Positions 36,712-45,363 of a stretch of DNA of 64,000 nt are shown here, piece after piece. This DNA comes from an uncultured Flavobacteriaceae bacterium (GTDB lineage: Bacteria > Bacteroidota > Bacteroidia > Flavobacteriales > Flavobacteriaceae), in assembly GCA_947493175.1 (NCBI GenBank), contig CANLQD010000013.1, positions 1 through 64,000 of the forward strand. The letters run 5' to 3'. The notes under the pieces were generated by a model that saw only the letters and a list, made by a program, of their open reading frames with translations, searched no databases and had not been told where the DNA came from. Within the stretch, counting starts at the first letter, position 1. Each line of letters starts with the position of its first letter. The position numbers were made by a program, and so were the translations under genes.

Positions 36712-37893
36712 TTGTTTTTTTTAGAAACAGCCATATCAATTTTTATAGGGGTATTTTTATTAACCTATCTCACCATTCCGAAAATTATAAAAGTGGTTGA
36801 GCATAAGCGGTTAATGGATGATCCCAACTCAAGAAGTTCACATATTTCAAGAACACCTACTCTTGGCGGGGTGTCCTTTTTTTACACGCTTGTATTCGCG
36901 TTGTTTTTTATTCGTGAGCGCGACACTTTTGATGAAGCAATGTATATTATTCCGGGGTTGACCATTCTTTTTATAATAGGCCTAAAAGACGATTTGGTGG
37001 TCATTTCTCCTGGAGCAAAGCTTATAGCACAGGTATGCGCAATTGCCTTTATTTTGGCGAATCCGAGCTTTACTATCTTTTCATTGAACGGTTTCTTGAA
37101 CATCAATGAAATTCCCTTTTATTTATATGTTATCATTGCTGGTTTTATGATGATTACGATTATTAATTCGTACAATCTTATTGACGGCATTGACGGCCTC
37201 GCTTCGGTCGTTGGCATTGTAATCATGGTTATCTACACAACCATTTTCTATATGACCAAAGAGTATTTTTTTGCGTTGTTAAGTATTACCGTCAACGCAA
37301 GTTTAATGGCATTCTTAGGGTTTAATCTATCTTCGGATAAGAAAATCTTTATGGGAGACACAGGTTCTTTGATCGTTGGCTTCGTTATTAGCATCCTAAC
37401 CTTAAAATTTTTGGCACTTCGGCCACATGCCTACACTGAACTACCTTTCTTGCTGGAAAACGCTCCCTTGATCGCAATCAGTATTTTAATCGTGCCTTTA
37501 TTCGATACAGCCCGGGTTTTTGCTATTCGTATAGCCAATAAGAAGGCGCCCTTTTCACCCGACAGGAACCACACACATCATGTTTTGATAGATTATTGGG
37601 GTCTCACCCACAAACAAGCAAGTTTTATCATCGGTTGCTTTAACCTGTTATTTGTGATGCTGTTCATTGTTTTGGGAAGTACGGCCAAAAACCTGGGTAT
37701 GGTACTGATGTTGGTATCGGTCGTTATCTTTTTGGGCTATATCTTCTTTAAGTACAACTATAGTTTCGCCACATTGAAACAAAAAATACTGATAAAAAGA
37801 AAGGTGCAGCGCATAAAAGGCAAAGTCGAGGAAGGAAACGAAAAAAGAAAAAAGACCAAAAAACCCAAACAACAGCTCCGTAAAGAAAATTGA
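36712..37893 (+). CDS. Undecaprenyl-phosphate sugar-1-phosphate transferase (WecA/MraY family)
   Basis: 393 aa, about 10-11 membrane helices. Transfers a HexNAc-1-phosphate (usually GlcNAc) from UDP to undecaprenyl phosphate and so starts the repeat unit. Motifs are DDPNSRSSHISRTPTLGG, LKDDLVVISPGAKL (paired Asp), NSYNLIDGIDGLA, GDTGSL and the basic SPDRNHTHH loop. The start codon is TTG; no ATG in the right place exists, and the -7 box at 36687-36694 agrees. A lysine-rich cytoplasmic tail of about 30 residues is unusual but common in this order. Confidence 0.88.
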   Translation: MFFLETAISIFIGVFLLTYLTIPKIIKVVEHKRLMDDPNSRSSHISRTPTLGGVSFFYTLVFALFFIRERDTFDEAMYIIPGLTILFIIGLKDDLVVISPGAKLIAQVCAIAFILANPSFTIFSLNGFLNINEIPFYLYVIIAGFMMITIINSYNLIDGIDGLASVVGIVIMVIYTTIFYMTKEYFFALLSITVNASLMAFLGFNLSSDKKIFMGDTGSLIVGFVISILTLKFLALRPHAYTELPFLLENAPLIAISILIVPLFDTARVFAIRIANKKAPFSPDRNHTHHVLIDYWGLTHKQASFIIGCFNLLFVMLFIVLGSTAKNLGMVLMLVSVVIFLGYIFFKYNYSFATLKQKILIKRKVQRIKGKVEEGNEKRKKTKKPKQQLRKEN

Positions 37894-37941
37894 ACTTGGG
37901 AAACAAAGAGAAATAAAAGGATAGGATAAAAAGCATACAGT

Positions 37942-38913
37942 TTGAAAAAAGTACTGATTACGGGAGCCGCTGGCTTTCTAGGATCTCATTTGTGCGATCG
38001 CTTTATCAAAGAGGGGTTCCATGTTATTGCTATGGACAATCTAATTACGGGGGATCTAAAGAATATTGAACACCTGTTTCCGTTGGAACAGTTCGAGTTC
38101 CACCATCACGATGTAACCAAGTTCGTGCACATACCGGGAAAATTAGATTATATACTTCATTTCGCATCTCCGGCGAGTCCTATTGATTACTTAAAGATTC
38201 CCATTGAGACCTTAAAGGTAGGGTCCTTGGGCACATTGAACCTACTGGGTGTCGCCAAAGAGAAAAAGGCTACTATATTGGTGGCTTCAACATCCGAGGT
38301 GTATGGAGACCCGCTTGTGCACCCCCAAAACGAGGAGTATTATGGAAATGTAAGCCCCATCGGACCAAGAGGGGTCTATGATGAGGCAAAGCGTTTTATG
38401 GAGTCTATTACCATGGCCTATCATCGCTTTCACGGTGTAGATACACGTATTGTGCGCATATTTAATACCTACGGCTCACGAATGCGTTTGAACGATGGTC
38501 GTGTAGTGCCTGCATTTATGGGGCAAGCCTTGAGAGGAGAAGATTTGACTGTTTTTGGCGATGGTTCCCAAACCCGATCGTTCTGTTATATCGACGATCA
38601 GGTCGAAGGCATATACCGATTGTTATTTAGTGGTTACTCAGACCCAGTCAATATCGGAAATCCACATGAAACAACCATCAAAGAGTTTGCCGAAGAGATA
38701 ATCAAGCTGACGGGAACGGAGCAAAAGGTCATTTATAAACCGTTACCACAAGATGATCCGTTGCAAAGACAGCCAGATATCTCTCTTGCCAAGAAAGTAT
38801 TGGATTGGGAACCAAAAGTACAGCGTTCAGAGGGATTAAAAATCGTATACGATTATTTCAAATCGTTGCCAATGGCCGTATTACAGCGGAAAGCACATAG
38901 AGAGTTCAATTAA
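37942..38913 (+). CDS. UDP-glucuronate decarboxylase (UDP-xylose synthase-like)
   Basis: 323 aa, extended SDR. VLITGAAGFLGSHLCDRF binds NAD; FASPASPIDYLKIPIETLKVGSLGTLNLLG, ASTSEVYGDP, YDEAKRFMES (Tyr/Lys) and RIFNTYGSRM are diagnostic of the UXS group, which converts UDP-GlcA to UDP-xylose through a 4-keto step. Start is TTG (37942). A xylose or 4-keto-pentose in the glycan would need UDP-GlcA from a dehydrogenase elsewhere or the one at 23527. Confidence 0.88.
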   Translation: MKKVLITGAAGFLGSHLCDRFIKEGFHVIAMDNLITGDLKNIEHLFPLEQFEFHHHDVTKFVHIPGKLDYILHFASPASPIDYLKIPIETLKVGSLGTLNLLGVAKEKKATILVASTSEVYGDPLVHPQNEEYYGNVSPIGPRGVYDEAKRFMESITMAYHRFHGVDTRIVRIFNTYGSRMRLNDGRVVPAFMGQALRGEDLTVFGDGSQTRSFCYIDDQVEGIYRLLFSGYSDPVNIGNPHETTIKEFAEEIIKLTGTEQKVIYKPLPQDDPLQRQPDISLAKKVLDWEPKVQRSEGLKIVYDYFKSLPMAVLQRKAHREFN

Positions 38914-38961
38914 AAAGTGGCTATTGCCCTTTGTCCGTCGAATCAATAAAACTGTAATAAA

Positions 38962-40233
38962 ATGAATATTTTGATACTCGGTTCCGGGGGCCGAGAACAC
39001 ACATTGGCATGGAAATTAAGTCAAAGCAAAGCGCTTACATCGCTTTTTGTAGCTCCTGGCAATGCAGGAACGGCAAAAATCGCAAAAAACAGACCGATTG
39101 GTGTAAATGATTTTGATAACATTAAGAAATTGGTATTTGCAGAGTCCATTGATATGGTCGTTGTAGGTCCGGAAGACCCATTGGTGAATGGTGTACATGA
39201 TTTCTTTTTGAACGATGCACAGTTGCAGCATGTGGCCGTCATAGGGCCACAAAAAGCAGCGGCCACTCTTGAGGGGAGTAAGGAGTTTGCCAAAGAGTTT
39301 ATGATGCGCCATGGTATTCCGACAGCGGCTTATCAAAGCTTTACTTCAAACAACCTTGGAGAAGGATATGCCTTTTTGGAAAGCTTGCAACCTCCTTATG
39401 TATTGAAAGCCGATGGCTTAGCGGCCGGTAAAGGCGTATTGATTCTAAATGACATAGAAGAGGCAAAAGCCGAACTCAAAAAGATGTTGGTCGATGGGAA
39501 ATTTGGAAGTGCAAGCGCCACAGTGGTTATAGAGGAGTTTCTTTCAGGTATTGAACTCAGTGTTTTTGTGCTTACTGATGGGACAGGCTATAAGGTACTT
39601 CCCACCGCAAAAGACTACAAACGTATTGGAGAGGGAGATACCGGCCTCAATACAGGCGGTATGGGGGCCATATCGCCCGTTCCTTTCGCCGATACCGGTT
39701 TTATGAACAAAGTACACGAACGAATAGTAAAACCGACCGTAGAAGGGCTTAAAAAGGATAATTTGCCGTACAAGGGTTTTATATTCATCGGTTTGATCAA
39801 GGTGGGCGACGATCCCAAGGTCATCGAATACAATGTACGTATGGGAGATCCCGAAACTGAGGTAGTCATTCCAAGAATAAAAAATGATTTGGTAACACTG
39901 TTAAAAGCCACAGCCGACGGAACGTTGGACGAAACCGAACTAAAAGTCGACAACCGTACCGCCGCAACAGTAATGCTCGTATCAGGAGGATACCCGGGTA
40001 GTTACGAAAAGGGAAAACAGTTAACAGGCAGTGAAAGCATTACCGACTCCTTAGTATTTCATGCGGGCACAATATTGAAAGATAATCAGGTAGTCACCAA
40101 TGGCGGAAGGGTCATGGCCATTACATCTTTCGGAGATAACTTCAAAGAGGCCCTTGAAATATCGTATGCGAATGCCGAAAAAGTTCATTTTGACCGTATG
40201 AACTATCGAAAAGATATCGGTTTTGACCTTTAA
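38962..40233 (+). CDS. purD: Phosphoribosylamine-glycine ligase
   Basis: 423 aa. Second step of purine synthesis: phosphoribosylamine + glycine + ATP to GAR. N-terminal ILGSGGREHTLAWKL, ATP-grasp region with YVLKADGLAAGKGV, EEFLSGIELSVF, NTGGMGAISP and YNVRMGDPETEVV are typical. It follows uxs after 48 bp on the same strand, but belongs to the conserved flank and not to the glycan pathway. Confidence 0.97.
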   Translation: MNILILGSGGREHTLAWKLSQSKALTSLFVAPGNAGTAKIAKNRPIGVNDFDNIKKLVFAESIDMVVVGPEDPLVNGVHDFFLNDAQLQHVAVIGPQKAAATLEGSKEFAKEFMMRHGIPTAAYQSFTSNNLGEGYAFLESLQPPYVLKADGLAAGKGVLILNDIEEAKAELKKMLVDGKFGSASATVVIEEFLSGIELSVFVLTDGTGYKVLPTAKDYKRIGEGDTGLNTGGMGAISPVPFADTGFMNKVHERIVKPTVEGLKKDNLPYKGFIFIGLIKVGDDPKVIEYNVRMGDPETEVVIPRIKNDLVTLLKATADGTLDETELKVDNRTAATVMLVSGGYPGSYEKGKQLTGSESITDSLVFHAGTILKDNQVVTNGGRVMAITSFGDNFKEALEISYANAEKVHFDRMNYRKDIGFDL

Positions 40234-40305
40234 AATACCCATAAAATAGAGTATTGTAGGCAAAATAGGTATTAGGGAATATCAGTTATAAAAAAAAAGT
40301 CGCTA

Positions 40306-40527
40306 CTAAAGATAGGAATGCGACGAAATGCTCTTGTCTTCCTCGCCTTTATCGTTATACTTTTTCAACTCGATCATCCAATACACAAAGGCGATTGATC
40401 CGATAACAAAAAACATCCAATTTACGAGATTAGAGGCCCACCAGCTTTCCATAAATCGGAAGAAATCATAGGGAGCAAAAAGAATGTTTACGAATAAATC
40501 CTCTATACCTTCAAAAAATGCTTTCAT
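40306..40527 (-). CDS. Small membrane protein, DUF6341-like
   Basis: 73 aa, one or two membrane helices (WMFFVIGSIAFVYWMIELKKY) after a Phe/Trp-rich amphipathic N-terminus, and a charged tail with KGEEDKSISSHSYL. Proteins like this lie next to the DUF6427-type gene and purD in many Flavobacteriia, so the group may work together, but the function is unknown. A good promoter (40649-40678) precedes it on the same strand. Confidence 0.75.
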   Translation of the reverse strand: MKAFFEGIEDLFVNILFAPYDFFRFMESWWASNLVNWMFFVIGSIAFVYWMIELKKYNDKGEEDKSISSHSYL

Positions 40528-40648
40528 ATGCTTTGATTATTTGCTTGTAACGTAAACTGAACGCTTTTCATTGTCCAAAAAAGTTTTTTGAACCCTTGAG
40601 ACTTGTATTTTAAACGAACCTAGTCAATGTTATCAGTATATTTATTGG

Positions 40649-40678
40649 CAAAAATATAAAAACACCCGATGATTTCAA
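40649..40678 (-). promoter_or_regulatory. Full-consensus promoter TTG-N19-TATTTTTG for the DUF6341-like gene
   Basis: On the minus strand TTG (40678-40676) and TATTTTTG (40656-40649) are 19 nt apart, a complete match to the Bacteroidota sigma-factor consensus. It points to the gene ending at 40306 and leaves a leader of about 115 nt. It overlaps the first codons of the divergent gene at 40669. Confidence 0.65.
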
Positions 40679-41607
40679 GCTTTTTTGGGAAAACAAAACC
40701 AATAAACTATATCGTTCTGCTCACGTTCGTTTTCTTGTTTTATTGGTTTGTACTTTTTTTCATATTTGAGAAGGTCTACAGTGCCCAACAGGCTTTTTTA
40801 CAATTATGTGCCTTGGCCGTGCTGTCTTTTAGTTTTTTCGTGATTGACTTTATAGTAAAACGTAACAAGGTTACGGCACCCAATTCGTTTAGTCTCTTGT
40901 TTTTTGCCTTGCTGATCGTGGTCTTTCCTGAAACCTTGGCCGATAACAATGCGATTTACTGTAGCTTCTTTCTATTGTTGTCATTAAGAAGACTGATCAG
41001 CCTTCGGTCATTAAAAAACATGCGCTCCAAAATTTTTGATGCCTCCATTTGGATCTTGGTTGCTAGCTTGTTTTATGATTGGGCCTTACTTTACCTCCTC
41101 TTGGTATTTATGGCAGTCTACATGTACGAGCCAAAGGTGCTAAAAAATTGGCTGCTGCCATTTGCCGGGGGATTCACCGTTTTTATGATAACCTATGGCG
41201 TGCTGGTACTCGCTGGGAATACCGAGTTCCTTGGGCAACATTACAGATTTGACTACGCCTTTAACAAGGCCTATTTTCTGCATTGGGGCAATAGTACCAA
41301 ACTGGTGCTTTATATTTTGGTGATTTCTATCATAGGATTGCTTTCATTTATTAAATTGGGGAAAGCAGGCATGGGTAAGGTAGCGACTATGCGATTGATA
41401 GCAATGTCTTTTGTGTTGGGAATAGTTTTGAAAATTCTGGTTTCCGCTGCAGATGTCTATCCCATACTGATTACGTTTTTCCCGGCGGCCATTTTTTTAA
41501 CGAAGTATATTGAATCGATTCGAAGGCCAAATATTAAGGAGATTGTTTTAATGCTTTCCATTTTTGTACCCTTCATGATACTTTTCATTGGCTTGATCGT
41601 TGACTAG
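40669..41607 (+). CDS. Multi-pass membrane protein, DUF6427-like
   Basis: 312 aa, about 9 hydrophobic helices with few charged loops and no catalytic motif that I can name. SKNM-type loop LRRLISLRSLKNMRSKIFDASIWILVAS is a feature of the family seen beside DUF6341 and purD in Flavobacteriia. Some such proteins look like integral membrane glycosyltransferase relatives, but this is not demonstrable here. Function unknown. The start overlaps a minus-strand promoter. Confidence 0.7.
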   Translation: MISSFFGKTKPINYIVLLTFVFLFYWFVLFFIFEKVYSAQQAFLQLCALAVLSFSFFVIDFIVKRNKVTAPNSFSLLFFALLIVVFPETLADNNAIYCSFFLLLSLRRLISLRSLKNMRSKIFDASIWILVASLFYDWALLYLLLVFMAVYMYEPKVLKNWLLPFAGGFTVFMITYGVLVLAGNTEFLGQHYRFDYAFNKAYFLHWGNSTKLVLYILVISIIGLLSFIKLGKAGMGKVATMRLIAMSFVLGIVLKILVSAADVYPILITFFPAAIFLTKYIESIRRPNIKEIVLMLSIFVPFMILFIGLIVD

Positions 41608-41659
41608 GGAATCAAAATGATATCAAATTCGCGATACAAAAAGGTTCCTCCAATATCGG

Positions 41660-41667
41660 TATCTTTG
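41660..41667 (+). promoter_or_regulatory. -7 box for the DUF4254/GT9 pair
   Basis: TATCTTTG fits TAnnTTTG and ends 18 nt before the ATG at 41686. No -33 TTG at proper spacing. Confidence 0.45.
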
Positions 41668-41685
41668 TAATTAAATTAGTAGCCC

Positions 41686-42288
41686 ATGTTCAGTGATTTT
41701 GCCTACGGGATTTTTGAAGAAAGTATCAAGAAATACCATATCATCGATGAGGTCGACCAGCCGTTCGAAAACCCGCATCCAAAAGACGATGTAGCTCATT
41801 TATTGTATCGAAAAAATTGGATCGATACCGTGCAATGGCATTATGAGGATATTATTCGAGATCCGGAAATAGACCCAGGAAAGGCGTTGATACTGAAACG
41901 TAAAATTGATGCTAGCAATCAGGACCGAACGGATTTGGTAGAATACATCGACAGTTATTTTCTTGAAAAATACCAATCGGTTCAAGTACATGATTCCGCC
42001 ACAATCAATACGGAAAGCCCTGCCTGGGCCATCGACCGCCTGTCTATCTTGGCCCTTAAGATTTATCATATGAACGAGGAGGCGAACCGTACGGATGCTT
42101 CCGAGGAACATTTGAAAAAGTGTCGGGAAAAACTACATGTATTATTAGAACAGCGGAAAGACCTCTCCACCGCTATCGATCAGCTGCTTGCTGATATTGA
42201 GACCGGCCATAAGTACATGAAAGTCTATAAACAGATGAAAATGTACAACGATGATGAGTTGAACCCGGTGCTACGCGGACAAAAGTAA
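41686..42288 (+). CDS. DUF4254 domain protein
   Basis: 200 aa, soluble and mostly helical. WHYEDIIRDPEID, KRKIDASNQDRTDLVEYIDSYF and SPAWAIDRLSILALKIYHM are the conserved stretches of DUF4254, a family found in Bacteroidota next to family 9 glycosyltransferases, as here (7 bp to the next gene). This pairing suggests a role in LPS core assembly, but the biochemical function is unknown. Confidence 0.82.
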   Translation: MFSDFAYGIFEESIKKYHIIDEVDQPFENPHPKDDVAHLLYRKNWIDTVQWHYEDIIRDPEIDPGKALILKRKIDASNQDRTDLVEYIDSYFLEKYQSVQVHDSATINTESPAWAIDRLSILALKIYHMNEEANRTDASEEHLKKCREKLHVLLEQRKDLSTAIDQLLADIETGHKYMKVYKQMKMYNDDELNPVLRGQK

Positions 42289-42295
42289 ATCCCGC

Positions 42296-43342
42296 ATGAT
42301 CGAACATCAAGGCAAGCATATTCTTGTCATTCGCTTGTCCGCTATGGGAGATGTAGCGATGGCCGTTCCCGTGCTCCTAGCTTTTCAAAAACAATACCCG
42401 AACTTTAGGCTTACAGTGCTTACAAAACCTTTTTTTGCACCTATTTTTTCTCATATGGAAAACGTGCAGGTGCATACTGCAGATGTAAAAGGACGCCACA
42501 AAGGAATTATCGGTTTGTGGAGGCTCTATACAGAGCTAAGGGTTTTAGGCTTTGATGCCGTGGCCGATATGCATAATGTCTTGCGAAGTGCCATTTTGAA
42601 ACAATTTTTTCGGTTGGGGGGTATCCCCTTTTTTCAAATTGATAAGGGCAGACCCGAAAAAAAGGCGCTGACCGCTGCCGACAATAAAGCTTTTAAACCC
42701 TTGAAAACAACCCATCAGCGGTATGCCGATGTTTTTGCAAAAGTAGGCTACCCCATAATGCTTTCGGAAGATTGCACATTGAGCAGACAACCGATTTCCG
42801 ATAGTACCCGACGTCTGGTTGGCAAGGACATCGTAAAATGGATCGGGATTGCCCCCTTTGCAGCTTATGAAGGAAAACAATATCCATTGGAATTGATGAA
42901 TCGGATCATCGAAGGAATCCATGAGATGGGAGACCACAAAATTTTGTTGTTCGGTGGAGGGAAAAAAGAACAAGAGGTATTAGAACAATTGGCCAGTGAA
43001 AACCAATGCATAAATATCACGGGGAAATTGCATTTTTCGGAGGAACTTGCCCTTATTTCGAATTTGGATGTAATGATTGCGATGGATAGCGGTAATGCAC
43101 ATTTGGCCGCTATGTTCGGTATTCCCGTTGTCACCTTATGGGGGGTTACCCATCCGTTTGCCGGCTTTTATCCCTTTGGTCAGGATCCGGCTTTGGCATT
43201 GCTTGCCGATAGGGAACGGTTTCCTTTAATTCCTACCTCGATCTATGGTAATAAAGTTCCTGACGGATATGAAACTGCCATTGCCTCCATCGCACCTGCT
43301 GATGTAGTTGAGAAGATTAAAATGGTTTTATCAGCCAAGTAA
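42296..43342 (+). CDS. Family 9 glycosyltransferase (heptosyltransferase-like)
   Basis: 348 aa, GT-B fold. ILVIRLSAMGDVAMAVPVL at the N-terminus is the GT9 signature; further on VADMHNVLRS, IGIAPFAAYEGKQYP, LLFGGGKKEQE, MIAMDSGNAHLAAMFGIPVVTLWGVTHP match ADP-heptose:LPS heptosyltransferases. It probably adds a sugar to the LPS inner core. Donor not certain, since many Bacteroidota lack classical heptose cores. Confidence 0.88.
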   Translation: MIEHQGKHILVIRLSAMGDVAMAVPVLLAFQKQYPNFRLTVLTKPFFAPIFSHMENVQVHTADVKGRHKGIIGLWRLYTELRVLGFDAVADMHNVLRSAILKQFFRLGGIPFFQIDKGRPEKKALTAADNKAFKPLKTTHQRYADVFAKVGYPIMLSEDCTLSRQPISDSTRRLVGKDIVKWIGIAPFAAYEGKQYPLELMNRIIEGIHEMGDHKILLFGGGKKEQEVLEQLASENQCINITGKLHFSEELALISNLDVMIAMDSGNAHLAAMFGIPVVTLWGVTHPFAGFYPFGQDPALALLADRERFPLIPTSIYGNKVPDGYETAIASIAPADVVEKIKMVLSAK

Positions 43343-43365
43343 GGAATAAATACAAACGAAGTTTC

Positions 43366-43983
43366 CTACACCATGGTGGTTTTGGCCTCCAATGACTTGA
43401 AATAGTGCCGTAGTTGTGACATAAACCGATATTTTCGCGCAGATGGGGTCATTTCGACCATAAGAGTGCGAACTCCCATATAGGCACTCATTAAGAAAAC
43501 AGCAACCCCTTCAGCATCGACATGTCGGTCGATGTGGCCATTAAACTTGCCTCTTTGAATGGCAGAAACCAAGTTCACTTCCCAAACTTGAAGAATGTTG
43601 TTCAGGTGCTTCATTATCTTTTCATTACGACCATTGAACTCGTTTATAAAATTACTTAGTATAAATCCGTAATCGAGTTCATTGTGTACGGCGGTTTCCA
43701 AGGCATCTTCAAAACAACCCGTTATTAGATCCAATGTATGCTCATGGCCTTCGATAGGTTCGATAAGCATGCTATATACTTTTCGAACCAACAAGTTTTC
43801 GATGATTTGAATGAAAAAATCTTCTTTGGATTCAAAATGATAGTAGAAAGCCCCTTTTGAAAGTGATAACTCTTTCAAAACATCGTCTACACTGGTATTA
43901 TAATATCCTTTACTATAAAACAAGTGTAAACCGGTAACTTGCATACGCTGCATGGTGGCCAAGCGTTTCAGGTTCTTATCCAT
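43366..43983 (-). CDS. TetR/AcrR family transcriptional regulator
   Basis: 205 aa from the ATG at 43983 (MDKNLKRLATMQRMQVTG). A frame open further upstream adds 41 residues that do not look like the family. HTH at about 14-58 with HLFYSKGYYNTSVDDVLKELSLSKGAFYYHFESKEDFF is typical of TetR. The C-terminal ligand domain has no recognisable class. It lies downstream, on the same strand, of the arsenosugar genes, and a 241-bp gap separates it from arsS, so it may regulate them or itself. Confidence 0.9.
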   Translation of the reverse strand: MDKNLKRLATMQRMQVTGLHLFYSKGYYNTSVDDVLKELSLSKGAFYYHFESKEDFFIQIIENLLVRKVYSMLIEPIEGHEHTLDLITGCFEDALETAVHNELDYGFILSNFINEFNGRNEKIMKHLNNILQVWEVNLVSAIQRGKFNGHIDRHVDAEGVAVFLMSAYMGVRTLMVEMTPSARKYRFMSQLRHYFKSLEAKTTMV

Positions 43984-44224
43984 AAGATTTGGGTATTGAA
44001 CCCATGAGCGCTTTTTCGACTTGCTTAAAAGTGTACATGAGTTTATTAAAAAACCGACCATTGGGTCTTTTAAGGATAACAGAAGAAGATACGGTAGCAA
44101 TACCAAGAAAGGTTAAAAGGTTGGAAAATTCGTTAAAGTGCTTAAAAAACAATGGTTAAAAGCAAATTAGGTGATATTACAAACCCTTTGGTCGGTAAAG
44201 TAACCCCGGACACGAACATATTAT

Positions 44225-45280
44225 TTAGGTAACCGCTCCTTGGCAACTACTTCCCGCACCTGCCGTACAACCATAACAGTGCTGCGAAATAATGATATTC
44301 CGGTCGTTGAGGATATCCTCGTTGTAGTCTTTGATATGTTTTACCTTACTAGCCACTTTGAGACCTAACATTTGGTTAAAATCACAATCATAGATCCATC
44401 CGTCCCAACTAATAGAAATCGTATTGGTGCACATCACATTTTCAACGGCTCCTGGATTGTATGCTTCTACAAGAGCATACATATAGTCCTCATAATTTTC
44501 CGAAGCGATCAAATAGTCCAAAAAACGGGCAATCGGAAGATTCGTAATAGCGAACAGGTTGTGAAAATCAATATCAAAATCTTCTTTCAGGGCTTTTTTG
44601 AAGTCCTTTTCCATGGCCGATTGATCACCGGGCAAAAATGCACCAGACGGATTGTAGACCAAATCTAAACGCAAAGAACCCTCGGGCGCCCCATACCCTA
44701 CGGCATTTAAATCCTGCAAAGCTTTAATGGATTTGTCAAAAACACCATCGCCGCGTTGTTTATCGGTTTTACCCCTGGTATAATGTGGCATGGACGAAAT
44801 AACATGAACATTGTGTTTTTTAAAGAACTCGGGTAAATCGTAATACTTCTTATTGGCTCTAATTATGGTTAAATTGGAACGTACAATAAAATCTTTGATT
44901 CCCGCCTTTGCAGCCTCCTCCACGAACCATCGAAAATCCGGATTCATTTCGGGGGCGCCCCCTGTGAGATCTAAGGTATGGGCACCAGTATTGCGAATGA
45001 TATCAAGGCAAAGGTGCATCGTATCCCGCGTCATGATTTCTTTTCGATCCGGACCAGCATCAACATGACAATGCTCACAAACTTGATTGCACATGTACCC
45101 TACATTTATTTGTAGAATTTCCAACTTTTTGGGCCGTAACGGAAAATATCCTATTTCAGCAATCTTATCTTTAAAATAAGGAAGTTCGCCATCGGCGAAA
45201 ATACCCCCGTTTAAAATGTCTAATTGCCTATTACTCTCGGCAAGTTCGTTTTGCCTTGCTTTTAATGATTTTGTTGCCAT
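44225..45280 (-). CDS. arsS: Arsenosugar biosynthesis radical SAM protein ArsS
   Basis: 351 aa from the ATG at 45280 (MATKSLKARQNELAESN). A longer frame to 45526 overlaps the upstream gene and is not coding. The radical SAM cluster motif CNQVCEHC (CxxxCxxC) lies in GYMCNQVCEHCHVDAGP, followed by DLTGGAPEMNPDF. The C-terminus has a Cys-rich tail, CYGCTAGAGSSCQG, and IYDCDFNQM. ArsS is thought to add the adenosyl group to dimethylarsinous acid on the way to arsenosugars. It follows the AhpD-like gene after a repeat-bearing 83-bp spacer. Confidence 0.9.
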   Translation of the reverse strand: MATKSLKARQNELAESNRQLDILNGGIFADGELPYFKDKIAEIGYFPLRPKKLEILQINVGYMCNQVCEHCHVDAGPDRKEIMTRDTMHLCLDIIRNTGAHTLDLTGGAPEMNPDFRWFVEEAAKAGIKDFIVRSNLTIIRANKKYYDLPEFFKKHNVHVISSMPHYTRGKTDKQRGDGVFDKSIKALQDLNAVGYGAPEGSLRLDLVYNPSGAFLPGDQSAMEKDFKKALKEDFDIDFHNLFAITNLPIARFLDYLIASENYEDYMYALVEAYNPGAVENVMCTNTISISWDGWIYDCDFNQMLGLKVASKVKHIKDYNEDILNDRNIIISQHCYGCTAGAGSSCQGAVT

Positions 45281-45284
45281 TTTC

Positions 45285-45298
45285 CAGTATTCAGTATT
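45285..45298 (-). repeat. Two tandem CAGTATT heptamers directly before arsS
   Basis: CAGTATT occurs twice in a row on the plus strand (45285-45291, 45292-45298) and starts a third time. It lies 5 nt before the arsS start. Similar short tandem spacers precede atpA and atpG. Confidence 0.8.
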
Positions 45299-45317
45299 CA
45301 GTTGTGGTTGACAGTAC

Positions 45318-45337
45318 GGCAGAATACATATTCTGCC
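45318..45337. repeat. 20-bp inverted repeat in the arsS leader
   Basis: A 9-bp perfect dyad (GGCAGAATA, 2-bp centre, TATTCTGCC) sits midway between the AhpD-like gene and arsS. It could be an RNA hairpin or an operator. Confidence 0.75.
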
Positions 45338-45363
45338 AACTGCTACTGCAGACCGCCAACTTT

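Noticed and set aside
37648..37936. Phe-rich minus-strand frames opposite the WecA-like C-terminus
   Set aside because: They are antisense to the Lys-rich tail of the membrane transferase and have no independent support.
43984..44106. N-terminal extension of the TetR regulator
   Set aside because: The 41 added residues precede the usual start of the DNA-binding domain and look random; ATG at 43983 fits the family.
44053..44196. Inverted half-sites ACCGACCA (44053-44060) and TGGTCGGT (44189-44196) near the TetR gene
   Set aside because: They resemble TetR half-sites, but are about 128 bp apart, so they do not make a normal operator; chance cannot be excluded.
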